Source: Chungangia koreensis (GTDB lineage Bacteria > Bacillota > Bacilli > Bacillales_A > Planococcaceae). From it: a stretch of DNA of 64,000 nucleotides. Each line of letters opens with the position of its first letter. The stretch's first letter is position 1. Below are positions 1 through 8,979 of the stretch, one piece after another. The position numbers were made by a program, and so were the translations under genes. The DNA is taken from the NCBI RefSeq assembly GCF_042651785.1, contig NZ_JBHSEC010000022.1, forward strand, positions 1 to 64,000, read 5' to 3'. The notes beneath the pieces were generated by a model. That model was not told the DNA's origin and did not search any database. It was given only the letters and a program-made list of their open reading frames with translations.

Positions 1-39
1 CCAGCGTTCGTCCTGAGCCAGGATCAAACTCTCCATAAA
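1..39 (-). rRNA. 16S rRNA, 5' end only
   Basis: The reverse complement of the first bases reads GGAGAGTTTGATCCTGGCTC followed by AGGACGAACGCTGG, the universal start of bacterial 16S rRNA. The gene runs off the left edge, so only about 39 nt are inside. The mature 5' end is placed at the TTTATGG just upstream by analogy with Bacillus; it could shift by a few bases. Confidence 0.95.
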
Positions 40-198
40 GAGTATGAGTTAAGCTCATAAGTTTTGCTGGCATCAATTATGATGTCCAAATTTGTTGTCT
101 ATTCTGTCCGACGGAGGTCGGATCAAAACAAGTGTTTGTTAGACGTTTTGCTGTTCAGTTTTCAAGGTTCATATTTAAGTCACTGCCGTAACAGCAAC

Positions 199-317
199 TT
201 TTATACTTTAACATTTCTCAAAAACAATGTCAAATACTTTTTTAAAAGATATTTAATTTGTCTTGTTCTCTGTTGAAGTAGCTTACTTATAATAACAACT
301 TTTATATCACATGTCAA
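199..317 (-). promoter_or_regulatory. tandem rrn promoters P1 and P2
   Basis: On the minus strand two sigma-A-type promoters precede the 16S gene. P1 has TTGACA (312-317), a 17-nt spacer and TATTAT (289-294). P2 has TTGACA (228-233), a 17-nt spacer and TAAAGT (205-210). Between them and the 16S start lies the rrn leader, including the TTGAAAACTGAACAGC-type element around 149-165 that is common in Bacillus rrn leaders. No protein gene is supported between 40 and 394. Confidence 0.85.
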
Positions 318-347
318 CAATCATTTTCCTTTTTTCATCCATCATGT

Positions 348-380
348 AAAAAACCGCGCATATCATCATATGCGCGGTTC
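348..380 (-). terminator. terminator of the HD-GYP gene
   Basis: On the minus strand a perfect CCGCGCATAT/ATATGCGCGG hairpin is followed by a run of six T. It lies just after the HD-GYP stop codon and before rrn P1, so it insulates the two co-oriented units. Confidence 0.85.
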
Positions 381-394
381 TATAAGTGGTTCCA

Positions 395-1504
395 TTATTG
401 GACCTTACCAATCACACGTTCAATCCACAATTGTCGTTTAGCTGAAAGATCCAGCATCTCATTGTTCTTTGCTAATTTAACGATGGGTCTCGTCTTTTCT
501 TCACGTTTAGTAAATACAACTTCGCCAATTTCACCGTTAGATAATCTAACAGTAGTACCCATCGGGATGTTTGTCAAAAGGTCTATGAGTGCACTGACAA
601 CTTGAATATTGAACTTTCCGAATTCCTCTTCCTTAATTTTCTCAATTACTTTATACGGAGATTCCTTTGATCTATAGATCCGCTCCGATGTCATTGCATG
701 AAAAACATCTGCAACTGCAATGATTTGAGAAAGAATGGAGATTTGTTCGAGTTTCTCTCCTTTTGGATAACCGCTCCCGTCAAGTCGTTCATGATGCTGG
801 AAGATGGCCATCTTCATTTCCTGTTTTAAGATAGGTATGTCTTTGACCATTTGGTAGCTGTATATCGTATGTTTTCGAATCTCATTGAATTCACTGTCAG
901 TGAGGAAAGCAGTTTTTTCTCTTATCTTCACATCGATTTTGGACATTCCGCTATCAGCCATTAGACCAGCTGTTGCCATTTGTAATACCTGGCCCTTAGT
1001 AAATTTCATTTTATCGGCAATAGCTCCGGAAATAATTCCTACAGCAACTGAATGATGATATAGATAATCCTTCGGTTCGGAATATTCATTGAGAAGCGGG
1101 AGAATCTCCCTTTCTTCCAGCGCATGGTCAACAAGCGGGAGAATTAAAGATCGAAGTTTTGCAGCATCTACTTTCTTACCTGCCTGCCACCCTATAAATT
1201 CTTTCTTATAGGCATCTACTGCCTCTTTATAGTTTGTTAGAAAGTTACGCGAACCCATTGTTGCCGATTCAACAAAGTCTTTTGCTGATTGATCCTTTTG
1301 TTCTTCTTCAACTTCTTCCCTCATAAAGGGATTATTCCGCAGAATCGGTACTTTTAATATATTGAAAGCTTTAAGGACTTGAAAATGCTCATTAGTTAAT
1401 GGAGTGTTTTTTTTGATGATTGGAAATCGAGTATTGGCCTTCACATCCTCTGCTAACACTTGGCCGATTCGCAACTCTGAAAAAGTCATATAAGTTACAT
1501 CCAT
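395..1504 (-). CDS. HD-GYP domain protein with degenerate HD dyad
   Basis: 369-aa soluble protein. The C-terminal half (about residues 145-320) matches HD-GYP domains, which hydrolyse cyclic di-GMP using a two- or three-metal site. The GYP part is intact (HHERLDGSGYP, residues 237-247), but where family members have an HD dyad followed by xGK this protein reads LMADSGMSK, so the metal-binding His is Ala183 while Asp184 is kept. The N-terminal 100 residues have no domain I recognise. Start: ATG at 1504 with a GGCGGG/AGGAG-rich stretch immediately upstream; an ATG five codons downstream is possible. It sits between the rrn promoter and the MFS gene, divergent from the latter. The fold is clear, but activity as a phosphodiesterase is doubtful and it may act as a sensor or binding protein. 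Confidence 0.85.
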   Translation of the reverse strand: MDVTYMTFSELRIGQVLAEDVKANTRFPIIKKNTPLTNEHFQVLKAFNILKVPILRNNPFMREEVEEEQKDQSAKDFVESATMGSRNFLTNYKEAVDAYKKEFIGWQAGKKVDAAKLRSLILPLVDHALEEREILPLLNEYSEPKDYLYHHSVAVGIISGAIADKMKFTKGQVLQMATAGLMADSGMSKIDVKIREKTAFLTDSEFNEIRKHTIYSYQMVKDIPILKQEMKMAIFQHHERLDGSGYPKGEKLEQISILSQIIAVADVFHAMTSERIYRSKESPYKVIEKIKEEEFGKFNIQVVSALIDLLTNIPMGTTVRLSNGEIGEVVFTKREEKTRPIVKLAKNNEMLDLSAKRQLWIERVIGKVQ

Positions 1505-1677
1505 TCTCCTACCCGCCTTACTCTTGTTTGTAGAACTATTGTATCAGATATAACGAGTTTTGGTTTATAATCTTCAAAATCTTTTATCATTTTTTGGAAA
1601 TCTATTCTTTTGATTTTCAATATTCCCAACAATTTAAGAGAGGCGTATGATAAGTCAAAGAAGGACGTGTTGAATAG

Positions 1678-2871
1678 ATGAAAGCTTCTCTTAATTTTCA
1701 CCCGGTTGTTTGGACGTTGTTGACCGGAACAATCTTTACCCGAGCTGCAAGTTCTATGGCCTTGCCATTCTTAGCTCTGTATTTATCCAGCAGTCAACAG
1801 GTAAATCCTGTGCTTATCGGAATAACCATCGGCCTTAGCCCTTTAAGCAGTACGCTTGGAGGTTTTATGGGAGGATATTTGTCCGACCGGATCGGTCGTA
1901 AAAAGGTCATGTTAAGTGCCATTGCTCTTTGGTCACTTGTCTATTGTGGATTCGCATTAGCGGATCATATCGTCTTATTTATGATTTTAAATGTCTTGAA
2001 TGGCTTGTGCCGCTCATTCTTTGAACCTTCTTCCCAAGCCATGATGGGAGATCTAACTGAAAGTCGACTCAGAAAGCGGGTATTTTCTTTACGTTATACT
2101 GCCATTAATGTGGGGGCAGCAGTGGGACCTTTATTGGGAGTTTATATCGCAGGCTTTTCTTCAAGTCTACCATTCCTCATTACTGGTATTATGTATTTCC
2201 TTTATGGGATCGCTTTATTAATCATGCTGAATAAATTCTCTACTGCCCAGATTACACCAGAGAAAAAACTAAGTCTTTCCGAAACCCTTACTGTTGTATT
2301 ACGAGACCGTATTCTACTACTGTTTGTTATTGGAGGAATTCTCGTTAATTTCGGCTATTCACAAGTCGATTCCACTTTACCACAATATTTACAAACTTCA
2401 TTCCAAGAGGGAGTTGTATTATTCTCACGCCTTATTTCGCTAAATGCCATTATGGTGATCCTACTTCAATACCCGCTAAGTGTATTTTCTGAGAAATGGC
2501 CGGTTATGAATACCATTATGGTCGGTTGTACACTGTTTGCAGTCGGTTTTGCTGGCTTTGGCTTTGCCACTACACCTATATGGTTTATTATTTCAATGAT
2601 AATTGTGACGATTGGGGAGATTTTTGTTTTTCCATCGACGAGTGTATTCATCGACATGATTGCACCGGAAGGCCGTAGGGGAACATACTTCGGTGCAGCC
2701 CAATTCCGGTCAATCGGCAACTTTTCGGGTCCGGTCTTCGGAGGATGGCTTCTAATGGAGACGGGCGGCCACTGGTTATTTATCATCATTGGCTTCATCA
2801 TCTTAAGTAGTTTGCTCTTCTATTCGTCCGGCAATAAACTCTTTTCCAAAACAAAACCGGTATCGGATTAA
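1678..2871 (+). CDS. MFS transporter, multidrug-efflux-like
   Basis: 397-aa integral membrane protein with about 12 hydrophobic segments. The loop between helices 2 and 3 carries GYLSDRIGRKKVM, the major facilitator superfamily signature (G-x-x-x-D-R-x-G-R-K/R). Relatives are drug or metabolite proton antiporters; the substrate cannot be read from sequence. It is the only plus-strand gene left of oriC, so it is transcribed against the replication fork. It is divergent from the HD-GYP gene (173-bp gap, no clear operator seen) and convergent with gyrA, sharing a terminator with it. The stop codon lies inside the terminator stem. The start is the first ATG; no strong Shine-Dalgarno is seen. Confidence 0.88.
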   Translation: MKASLNFHPVVWTLLTGTIFTRAASSMALPFLALYLSSSQQVNPVLIGITIGLSPLSSTLGGFMGGYLSDRIGRKKVMLSAIALWSLVYCGFALADHIVLFMILNVLNGLCRSFFEPSSQAMMGDLTESRLRKRVFSLRYTAINVGAAVGPLLGVYIAGFSSSLPFLITGIMYFLYGIALLIMLNKFSTAQITPEKKLSLSETLTVVLRDRILLLFVIGGILVNFGYSQVDSTLPQYLQTSFQEGVVLFSRLISLNAIMVILLQYPLSVFSEKWPVMNTIMVGCTLFAVGFAGFGFATTPIWFIISMIIVTIGEIFVFPSTSVFIDMIAPEGRRGTYFGAAQFRSIGNFSGPVFGGWLLMETGGHWLFIIIGFIILSSLLFYSSGNKLFSKTKPVSD

Positions 2872-2890
2872 GTTCCGACACCGGTTTTTT
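2855..2890. terminator. bidirectional terminator between MFS gene and gyrA
   Basis: AACCGGT and ACCGGTT arms with an inner TCGGA/TCCGA stem are followed by TTTTTT on the plus strand. On the minus strand the hairpin is followed by TTTTGTTTTGG. It serves both convergent genes and overlaps the MFS stop codon. Confidence 0.85.
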
Positions 2891-2892
2891 AC

Positions 2893-5445
2893 TTATTCTT
2901 CAGATTCATCTTCAACAGGGTCTGTAATGTCTGAGGACTCTTCGACTTCAATGTCAGAAGACTCTTCCAGTTCTTCCCCTTCTACTACTTCTACTACTTC
3001 AACTGTTTCCGCTTCAGGATCTTTTTCCACTTTTGCAACCGTTGCAACCGTTTCATTTTCACCAAGGCGAATCAGTTTAACGCCTTGCGTGCTTCTTCCT
3101 GTTACGGAAATATCATTTACGTCCATACGGATCAAAATTCCATGGACTGTAATTAGCATAAGGTCTTCTGATCCATCTACAACCTTCACGGCAACAAGCG
3201 GGCCATTTTTATCGGTTATGGAGCAGGTTTTAATTCCGATACCACCACGGGATTGTAAACGGTATTCAGCTTCAGGTGTCCGTTTTCCGTAACCTTTTTC
3301 TGTTACAACCAGAACTTCTGAACCTTCCTCCAAGATTTCCATACCGACTACTTCATCACCATTGCGTAATCGGATCCCTCTGACACCGGCAGCTGTACGT
3401 CCCATCGAACGGATATCAGTTTCCTCGAATCGGACGAGCATGCCGTTTCTTGTTCCGATAATGATTTGCTTGTGACCATCAGTCAGTTGGACAGAAATAA
3501 GTTCATCATCATCATGGAGGGAGATGGCGATTAACCCATTTGCACGGATGTTGGCGAAGTTGGATAGTGACGTACGTTTAGTAACTCCGAATTTAGTCGT
3601 AAAGATGAAGTAAGAATCCTCTTCATACGACTCGACTTTAATCATCGCGGTTACTTTTTCATTCTTCTCAATGCCTAAAAGGTTGACGATTGGCAGACCT
3701 TTTGCCGTACGGCCGAATTCAGGGATTTCATAACCTTTTGCCCTGTACACTTTCCCTTTGCTTGTGAAGAAAAGAATCGTGTCATGGGTAGAACTGTTCA
3801 AAAGATGCTCTACGAAGTCATCTTGGTTCGTTCCCATCCCTGTTACACCGCGTCCACCGCGTTTTTGGCTCCGGTATGTGTTAGCTGGTGCACGTTTAAT
3901 ATAGCCGTTATGAGTTAGGGTCAATACAGAGTTTTCCCGAGGAATCAAATCTTCGTCCTCAATCATTTCCATACCGCCGACGCCGATTTCCGTACGTCGA
4001 TTATCGCTGAACCGTTCTTTGATTTCTTGCAATTCTTCTCGAATGATGTTCAATAGTTTTTCTTCATCAGCCAAGATGGCACGCAATTCATTGATGAGCT
4101 TCGTTAGTTCAACGTATTCATCCTCGATCTTTTCTCGTTCCAAACCAGTCAAACGTTGTAGTCGCATATCCAAAATTGCTTGAGCCTGACGTTCAGATAA
4201 CTTGAACTTGTCCATCAAACCGGCTTTCGCTTCATCTCCGGTTTTCGAACTACGGATCAATGTGATAATTTCATCGATATGATCCAGAGCAATTCTTAGA
4301 CCTTCTAAAATGTGCGCACGGTCTTCCGCTTTGTTTAGTTCGTATTGGGTACGTCTGCGGATGACGACCTTTTGATGTTCCAAATAGTAATACAATGCTT
4401 CTCTCAAGCTCAGGACTCGCGGCTGGCCATCGACAAGGGCAAGCATATTAATACCAAAGCTGGATTGAAGAGCCGTATGTTTATATAAATTATTTAAAAC
4501 GACATTGGCATTGGCATCTTTACGGACCTCAATGACAATTCGCATTCCAGTACGGTCGGATTCGTCTCGTAAGTCGGAAATACCGTCTAATCGTTTGTCC
4601 CTGACAAGCTCAGCAATTTTCTCGATCAATCTTGCTTTGTTGACTTGGTAAGGGATCTCATGAACTAAGATGACTTCTCGTCCATTTGATTTTTGTTCAA
4701 TTTCAACTTTTGCACGGATGACTATGGACCCTTTACCTGTTTCGTATGCACGGCGGATCCCGCTCCGGCCTAAGATAATACCGCCGGTTGGAAAGTCTGG
4801 GCCTGGAATGATTTCCATTAGCTCTTCCGTCGTAATAGCCGGGTTTTCTGCTACTGCCAGTACGCCGTCAATGGTCTCACCTAAATGATGGGGTGGGATG
4901 TTTGTTGCCATACCTACCGCAATGCCGGATGTCCCGTTCACTAAAAGGTTCGGGAATCGGCTTGGAAGAACGACCGGTTCCTTCTCTTGTCCATCATAGT
5001 TATCTTTGTAGTCAATTGTGTCTTTATTGATATCCCGTAGCAATTCCATCGCAATCCGGGACATACGTGATTCTGTATAACGCATCGCCGCAGCTGAGTC
5101 GCCGTCTACCGAACCGAAGTTTCCGTGTCCATCAACGAGCATGTATCGATAGTTGAAGTCCTGCGCCATACGTACCATTGCTTCATACACCGCACTATCA
5201 CCATGAGGGTGATACTTACCGATGACATCCCCAACGATACGGGCTGATTTTTTATAAGGCTTGTCTGCCGTGTTCCCCAAATCTTGCATCGCATAGAGAA
5301 TCCGCCTGTGAACTGGCTTCAATCCATCGCGGACATCGGGGAGGGCACGCGAAACAATAACACTCATCGCATAATCTAAGAACGATGTTTTCATTTCGGT
5401 GCTGATATTAATGCCTTTTACCCCACTACTTGGCCTCTCTGCCAT
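2893..5445 (-). CDS. gyrA: DNA gyrase subunit A
   Basis: 850-aa subunit of the type IIA topoisomerase that introduces negative supercoils. The N-terminal breakage-reunion domain has the catalytic tyrosine in AAMRYTES (Tyr123) and an unaltered quinolone-determining region, HGDSAVYE, with Ser84 and Glu88. The GyrA box QKRGGRG (near residue 530) and six blade-like repeats form the C-terminal wrapping domain. The end is a long acidic tail containing two EESSDI repeats; B. subtilis GyrA is shorter (about 820 aa), so the tail is an extension. ATG start with AAGGGGG upstream. It follows gyrB by 24 bp and forms one unit with it. Confidence 0.98.
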   Translation of the reverse strand: MAERPSSGVKGINISTEMKTSFLDYAMSVIVSRALPDVRDGLKPVHRRILYAMQDLGNTADKPYKKSARIVGDVIGKYHPHGDSAVYEAMVRMAQDFNYRYMLVDGHGNFGSVDGDSAAAMRYTESRMSRIAMELLRDINKDTIDYKDNYDGQEKEPVVLPSRFPNLLVNGTSGIAVGMATNIPPHHLGETIDGVLAVAENPAITTEELMEIIPGPDFPTGGIILGRSGIRRAYETGKGSIVIRAKVEIEQKSNGREVILVHEIPYQVNKARLIEKIAELVRDKRLDGISDLRDESDRTGMRIVIEVRKDANANVVLNNLYKHTALQSSFGINMLALVDGQPRVLSLREALYYYLEHQKVVIRRRTQYELNKAEDRAHILEGLRIALDHIDEIITLIRSSKTGDEAKAGLMDKFKLSERQAQAILDMRLQRLTGLEREKIEDEYVELTKLINELRAILADEEKLLNIIREELQEIKERFSDNRRTEIGVGGMEMIEDEDLIPRENSVLTLTHNGYIKRAPANTYRSQKRGGRGVTGMGTNQDDFVEHLLNSSTHDTILFFTSKGKVYRAKGYEIPEFGRTAKGLPIVNLLGIEKNEKVTAMIKVESYEEDSYFIFTTKFGVTKRTSLSNFANIRANGLIAISLHDDDELISVQLTDGHKQIIIGTRNGMLVRFEETDIRSMGRTAAGVRGIRLRNGDEVVGMEILEEGSEVLVVTEKGYGKRTPEAEYRLQSRGGIGIKTCSITDKNGPLVAVKVVDGSEDLMLITVHGILIRMDVNDISVTGRSTQGVKLIRLGENETVATVAKVEKDPEAETVEVVEVVEGEELEESSDIEVEESSDITDPVEDESEE

Positions 5446-5469
5446 GTTGTAGACCCCCTTCTAAACCGC

Positions 5470-7395
5470 TTATATATCCAAATTCTTAACATATACTGCA
5501 TTTTCTTCGATAAACTGTCTGCGAGGCTCTACTTCATCGCCCATGAGACGTTGGAAGACTTCGTCTGCTTCAATTGCATCATCCAATTCCACTTGAAGAA
5601 GTGTGCGGTGTTCAGGGTCCATTGTTGTATCCCAAAGCTGGGTTGCATTCATTTCACCAAGACCTTTATAACGTTGGATGTTCGGCTTTGGAACGCTTGG
5701 CAGCCTTGTCAAAATTTCTTGGAGTTCTGCATCACTATAACAATATTCCACGTGCTTCCCTTGTTTTACCTGGTAAAGAGGTGGCTGGGCAGCATACACA
5801 TAACCCGCCTCGATCAGCGGACGCATGAAGCGGAAGAAGAATGTAAGCAATAGTGTCCGGATATGGGCACCATCCACATCGGCATCGGTCATGATGATGA
5901 TTTTGTGGTACCTTGCTTTTTCTAAGTTGAATTCCTCTCCAATACCTGTTCCAAGAGCTGTAATCATTGCACGGATTTCCGCATTGGAAAGGATCCGGTT
6001 CAAGTGCGCCTTTTCCACGTTCAAGATTTTCCCGCGAAGTGGAAGAATTGCTTGGAAGTGACGATCCCGACCAGTCTTAGCTGAACCTCCTGCAGAGTCA
6101 CCCTCAACGATATACAATTCGGATTCAGCCGGAATTCTGGAAGAACAGTCTGCTAATTTACCAGGAAGTGCAGAGACTTCGAGTGCTGATTTACGTCGTG
6201 TGAATTCTCTCGCCTTTTTAGCCGCAACGCGTGCACGAGCAGCCATTTGGCCTTTTTCAACCACTTTTCTTGCAACAGATGGATTTTCCAATAGGAATCG
6301 TTCGAATCCTTCCGAAAATAGGTTATTCGTGATCGTACTCACTTCCGAGTTCCCTAATTTCGTTTTTGTTTGACCCTCAAATTGAGGATTCGGGTGTTTA
6401 ATCGAAACAATCGCGGTCAAACCTTCCCGTACGTCATCACCTGATAAGTTTCCATCCGCATCCTTGATCAAATTGTTCTTCTTCCCATAATCGTTGATAA
6501 TACGCGTTAAGGCAGTTTTGAAACCGGACTCATGTGTTCCGCCTTCGTACGTATTAATGTTATTGGCAAAAGAAAAAATATTTGAACTGTAACCGGCATT
6601 ATACTGCAAGGCTATTTCGATAGAAATTCCATCTTTTTCGCCTTCTATGAAGATCGGCTCTTCATGGATCGGTTCTTTGGATTTATTTAAATGTTCAACA
6701 TAGGATTTAATACCACCCTCATAGTGGTATGTATTAGTACGCAATTCTTCTTCACGTTCATCTGCAATGGTAATTTGAAGACCACGGTTCAAATAAGCAA
6801 GCTCTCGAATTCGGTTCGCTAAAATGTCGTATTCATAAACTGTCGTTTCAGTGAAGATTTCAGGATCTGCTTTAAATCGGGTTTTTGTGCCTGTTTCATC
6901 TGTTTCACCGATTACTTTCAAATCTTCTTGCGGTACACCGCGTTCAAAACTGATGAAATGAATTTTTCCATCGCGTTTAACATATACTTCTGTTTTTAAA
7001 GACAACGCGTTGACGACAGAGGCACCTACACCGTGAAGACCACCGGATACTTTATAGCCTCCTCCGCCGAATTTACCGCCGGCGTGAAGTACAGTCATGA
7101 TTGTTTCGACTGCTGGACGACCGGTCTTTTCGACAACATCGACCGGAATACCGCGTCCGTTATCTTCAACTCGAATCCAGTTATCCTTCTCGATTGTCAC
7201 TTTAATATGGTCACAGTAACCTGCAAGTGCTTCGTCAATACTATTATCTACGATTTCCCAAACTAAATGGTGAAGCCCTTTTGAACTTGTGCTACCAATA
7301 TACATGCCGGGACGTTTACGGACTGCTTCAAGCCCTTCCAATACCTGGATCTGCTCGGCGTCATAATGAGGATTTTGCAACTCTTTTTCTTCCAT
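5470..7395 (-). CDS. gyrB: DNA gyrase subunit B
   Basis: 641-aa ATPase subunit of gyrase. The GHKL ATP-binding fold shows EIVDNSIDEALAG and DNGRGIPV near the N-terminus, the TOPRIM domain has YIVEGDSAGGSAK and the metal-binding DADVDGAHI, and the C-terminal region (QRYKGLGEMN) contacts GyrA. Length matches Gram-positive GyrB. ATG start with AGGTGGAG upstream. It lies between recF and gyrA in the order conserved across Bacillales origins, 54 bp after recF. Confidence 0.98.
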   Translation of the reverse strand: MEEKELQNPHYDAEQIQVLEGLEAVRKRPGMYIGSTSSKGLHHLVWEIVDNSIDEALAGYCDHIKVTIEKDNWIRVEDNGRGIPVDVVEKTGRPAVETIMTVLHAGGKFGGGGYKVSGGLHGVGASVVNALSLKTEVYVKRDGKIHFISFERGVPQEDLKVIGETDETGTKTRFKADPEIFTETTVYEYDILANRIRELAYLNRGLQITIADEREEELRTNTYHYEGGIKSYVEHLNKSKEPIHEEPIFIEGEKDGISIEIALQYNAGYSSNIFSFANNINTYEGGTHESGFKTALTRIINDYGKKNNLIKDADGNLSGDDVREGLTAIVSIKHPNPQFEGQTKTKLGNSEVSTITNNLFSEGFERFLLENPSVARKVVEKGQMAARARVAAKKAREFTRRKSALEVSALPGKLADCSSRIPAESELYIVEGDSAGGSAKTGRDRHFQAILPLRGKILNVEKAHLNRILSNAEIRAMITALGTGIGEEFNLEKARYHKIIIMTDADVDGAHIRTLLLTFFFRFMRPLIEAGYVYAAQPPLYQVKQGKHVEYCYSDAELQEILTRLPSVPKPNIQRYKGLGEMNATQLWDTTMDPEHRTLLQVELDDAIEADEVFQRLMGDEVEPRRQFIEENAVYVKNLDI

Positions 7396-7449
7396 GGCTT
7401 ACTCCACCTGCTCTTTCATGCATTCGTATTCTACTAACCTAAACGGAGT

Positions 7450-8571
7450 CTACTCGGTCATATGGTGAACGGTGCCCTTGTCTACACGATACATATCCGC
7501 TTTCCGGATTGTTTCATGATCGATTCCTTCGATGTTTGTCGTTGTCACAAACGTCTGGACGGCACCTTGAATTGTGTTAAGTAAATGGGACTGCCGATAA
7601 TCATCCAATTCGGAAAGAACATCGTCTAAAAGTAGAATCGGAGCCTCACCGATTTCCTGTTTGACCAGTTCAATTTCGGCAAGCTTCAGCGATAAGGCTG
7701 TCGTCCTCTGCTGTCCTTGCGACCCATAAGTCTGAACATCATAGCCATTCACAAAAAAATGAAGGTCATCCCGATGGGGACCCACTAATGTCAGACCTCT
7801 TTCCAATTCACGTTTCCGATTCTCGTTTAACCGCTTTTCTAAAAATGCAGCCATCTCTTCTTCGGACCAGTCGGGGTCCAAACCGTTCAATGGGTTATAG
7901 CGGATTTCCAGCTTTTCCAAACCTCTTGAGATTCCAAAGTGGATAGGTTCTGCCCATTTCTGCAACATATCCATAAACTGAAATCTCTTACGAATGATTT
8001 GGATGGATAATTGAATGTATTGTTCTGTATAAACATCAAACATAACATCATTAAGTGATTGCTTACCGGCATTTGCCTTCAATATGTGATTACGATGTTT
8101 TAGGATCTTTTGGAAATTCAACAAATCGTGTAAATATACAGGCGAAATCTGTCCAATTTCCATATCTAAAAAACGTCGTCTTATTTGAGGACTCCCTTTG
8201 ACCAGATTCAGATCTTCAGGGGCAAACATGACGACATTCAATTGCCCGATGTATTGACTTAAACGGTTCTGTTCAAGATGGTTCACTTTCGCCTTTTTTC
8301 CCTTTTTGGAGATTGTCAGCTCAAGTGGGATACGTCCATATTTCTTTTGGACTTCTCCTCTTATTTTACCATAATCTTGTTCCCAACGTATCAATTCTTT
8401 ATCGTTCGAAGTACGATGTGATTTTGCCATGGACAAGACGTAGAGAGATTCCATCACATTTGTCTTTCCTTGGGCATTTTCACCGATAAATACATTGATT
8501 GATGGTGAAAAATCCAATTGGAGATGCTCGTAGTTACGGTAATTGGTCAACTCTAATTTCTCAACGATCAT
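7450..8571 (-). CDS. recF: DNA replication and repair protein RecF
   Basis: SMC-like ATPase that loads RecA at gaps together with RecO and RecR. Walker A GENAQGKTNV, signature GSQGQQRTTALSLKLAE and Walker B LLLDDVLSELD are present. The frame is open 34 codons further upstream to 8673, but the family start is MIVEKLELTNYRNYEH and GGAG lies 6 nt before the ATG at 8571, giving 373 aa (usual length about 370). The start overlaps the 3' end of yaaA by 11 bp, indicating translational coupling. Confidence 0.96.
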   Translation of the reverse strand: MIVEKLELTNYRNYEHLQLDFSPSINVFIGENAQGKTNVMESLYVLSMAKSHRTSNDKELIRWEQDYGKIRGEVQKKYGRIPLELTISKKGKKAKVNHLEQNRLSQYIGQLNVVMFAPEDLNLVKGSPQIRRRFLDMEIGQISPVYLHDLLNFQKILKHRNHILKANAGKQSLNDVMFDVYTEQYIQLSIQIIRKRFQFMDMLQKWAEPIHFGISRGLEKLEIRYNPLNGLDPDWSEEEMAAFLEKRLNENRKRELERGLTLVGPHRDDLHFFVNGYDVQTYGSQGQQRTTALSLKLAEIELVKQEIGEAPILLLDDVLSELDDYRQSHLLNTIQGAVQTFVTTTNIEGIDHETIRKADMYRVDKGTVHHMTE

Positions 8572-8794
8572 TCGATTCTCCGGCCGCAATAATCTTGTAC
8601 CGTCCAACTCCTGGTATATTAACGAGATCTCCGTCTTTGATTTTTTTCCCTCTTCGGCGCTCGATTTCTCCATTTACGAATACATCGTGTTCGTGCAAAA
8701 ACCATTTGGCCATGCCGCCGGAATCAATAGCGTCGGTCATTTTTAGTAATTGTCCAAGTGTAACGAATTCACTTGTGATTGAAAGTTCATTCAT
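8561..8794 (-). CDS. yaaA: S4-domain RNA-binding protein YaaA
   Basis: 77-aa protein made almost entirely of an S4 RNA-binding domain (LGQLLKMTDAIDSGGMAK, FVNGEIERRRGKKI, LVNIPGVGRYKI). The B. subtilis homologue in the same position, between dnaN and recF, is linked to late 50S ribosome maturation. Its 3' end overlaps the recF start. ATG start with AGAAGG upstream at a somewhat long spacing. A terminator lies between dnaN and this gene, so it may be expressed partly from its own promoter. Confidence 0.9.
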   Translation of the reverse strand: MNELSITSEFVTLGQLLKMTDAIDSGGMAKWFLHEHDVFVNGEIERRRGKKIKDGDLVNIPGVGRYKIIAAGESNDR

Positions 8795-8913
8795 GACTGT
8801 TTCAATCCTTCTCTACATAATCTATCCTTTCATTTTACCTTACTTTCGCAAGTAAGTAAAAAAAGATAAGTCCTCTGCTGCTTTTACTCTCTTTTTCTTT
8901 ATACATTTTGGTA

Positions 8914-8953
8914 CAAAAAAGATAAGAACCCGCTTAAAGGCGAATTCTTATCT
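8914..8953 (-). terminator. terminator after dnaN
   Basis: On the minus strand GATAAGAA...CGC/GCG...TTCTTATC is followed by TTTTTTG. It ends the dnaA-dnaN unit or attenuates readthrough into yaaA-recF-gyrBA. Confidence 0.85.
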
Positions 8954-8979
8954 GAAAGTTCGTATTTAGAGTATTTGTC

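Noticed and set aside
64..276. Plus-strand open frame of 70 codons left of the HD-GYP gene
   Set aside because: It lies antisense to the rrn promoters and leader and has no ribosome-binding site.
1495..1701. 68-codon minus-strand frame upstream of the HD-GYP gene
   Set aside because: It overlaps both neighbouring starts, is low-complexity and has no ribosome-binding site or recognisable domain.
2927..3292. Plus-strand Ser/Thr-rich frame of 121 codons
   Set aside because: It is the antisense shadow of the repetitive acidic tail of gyrA.
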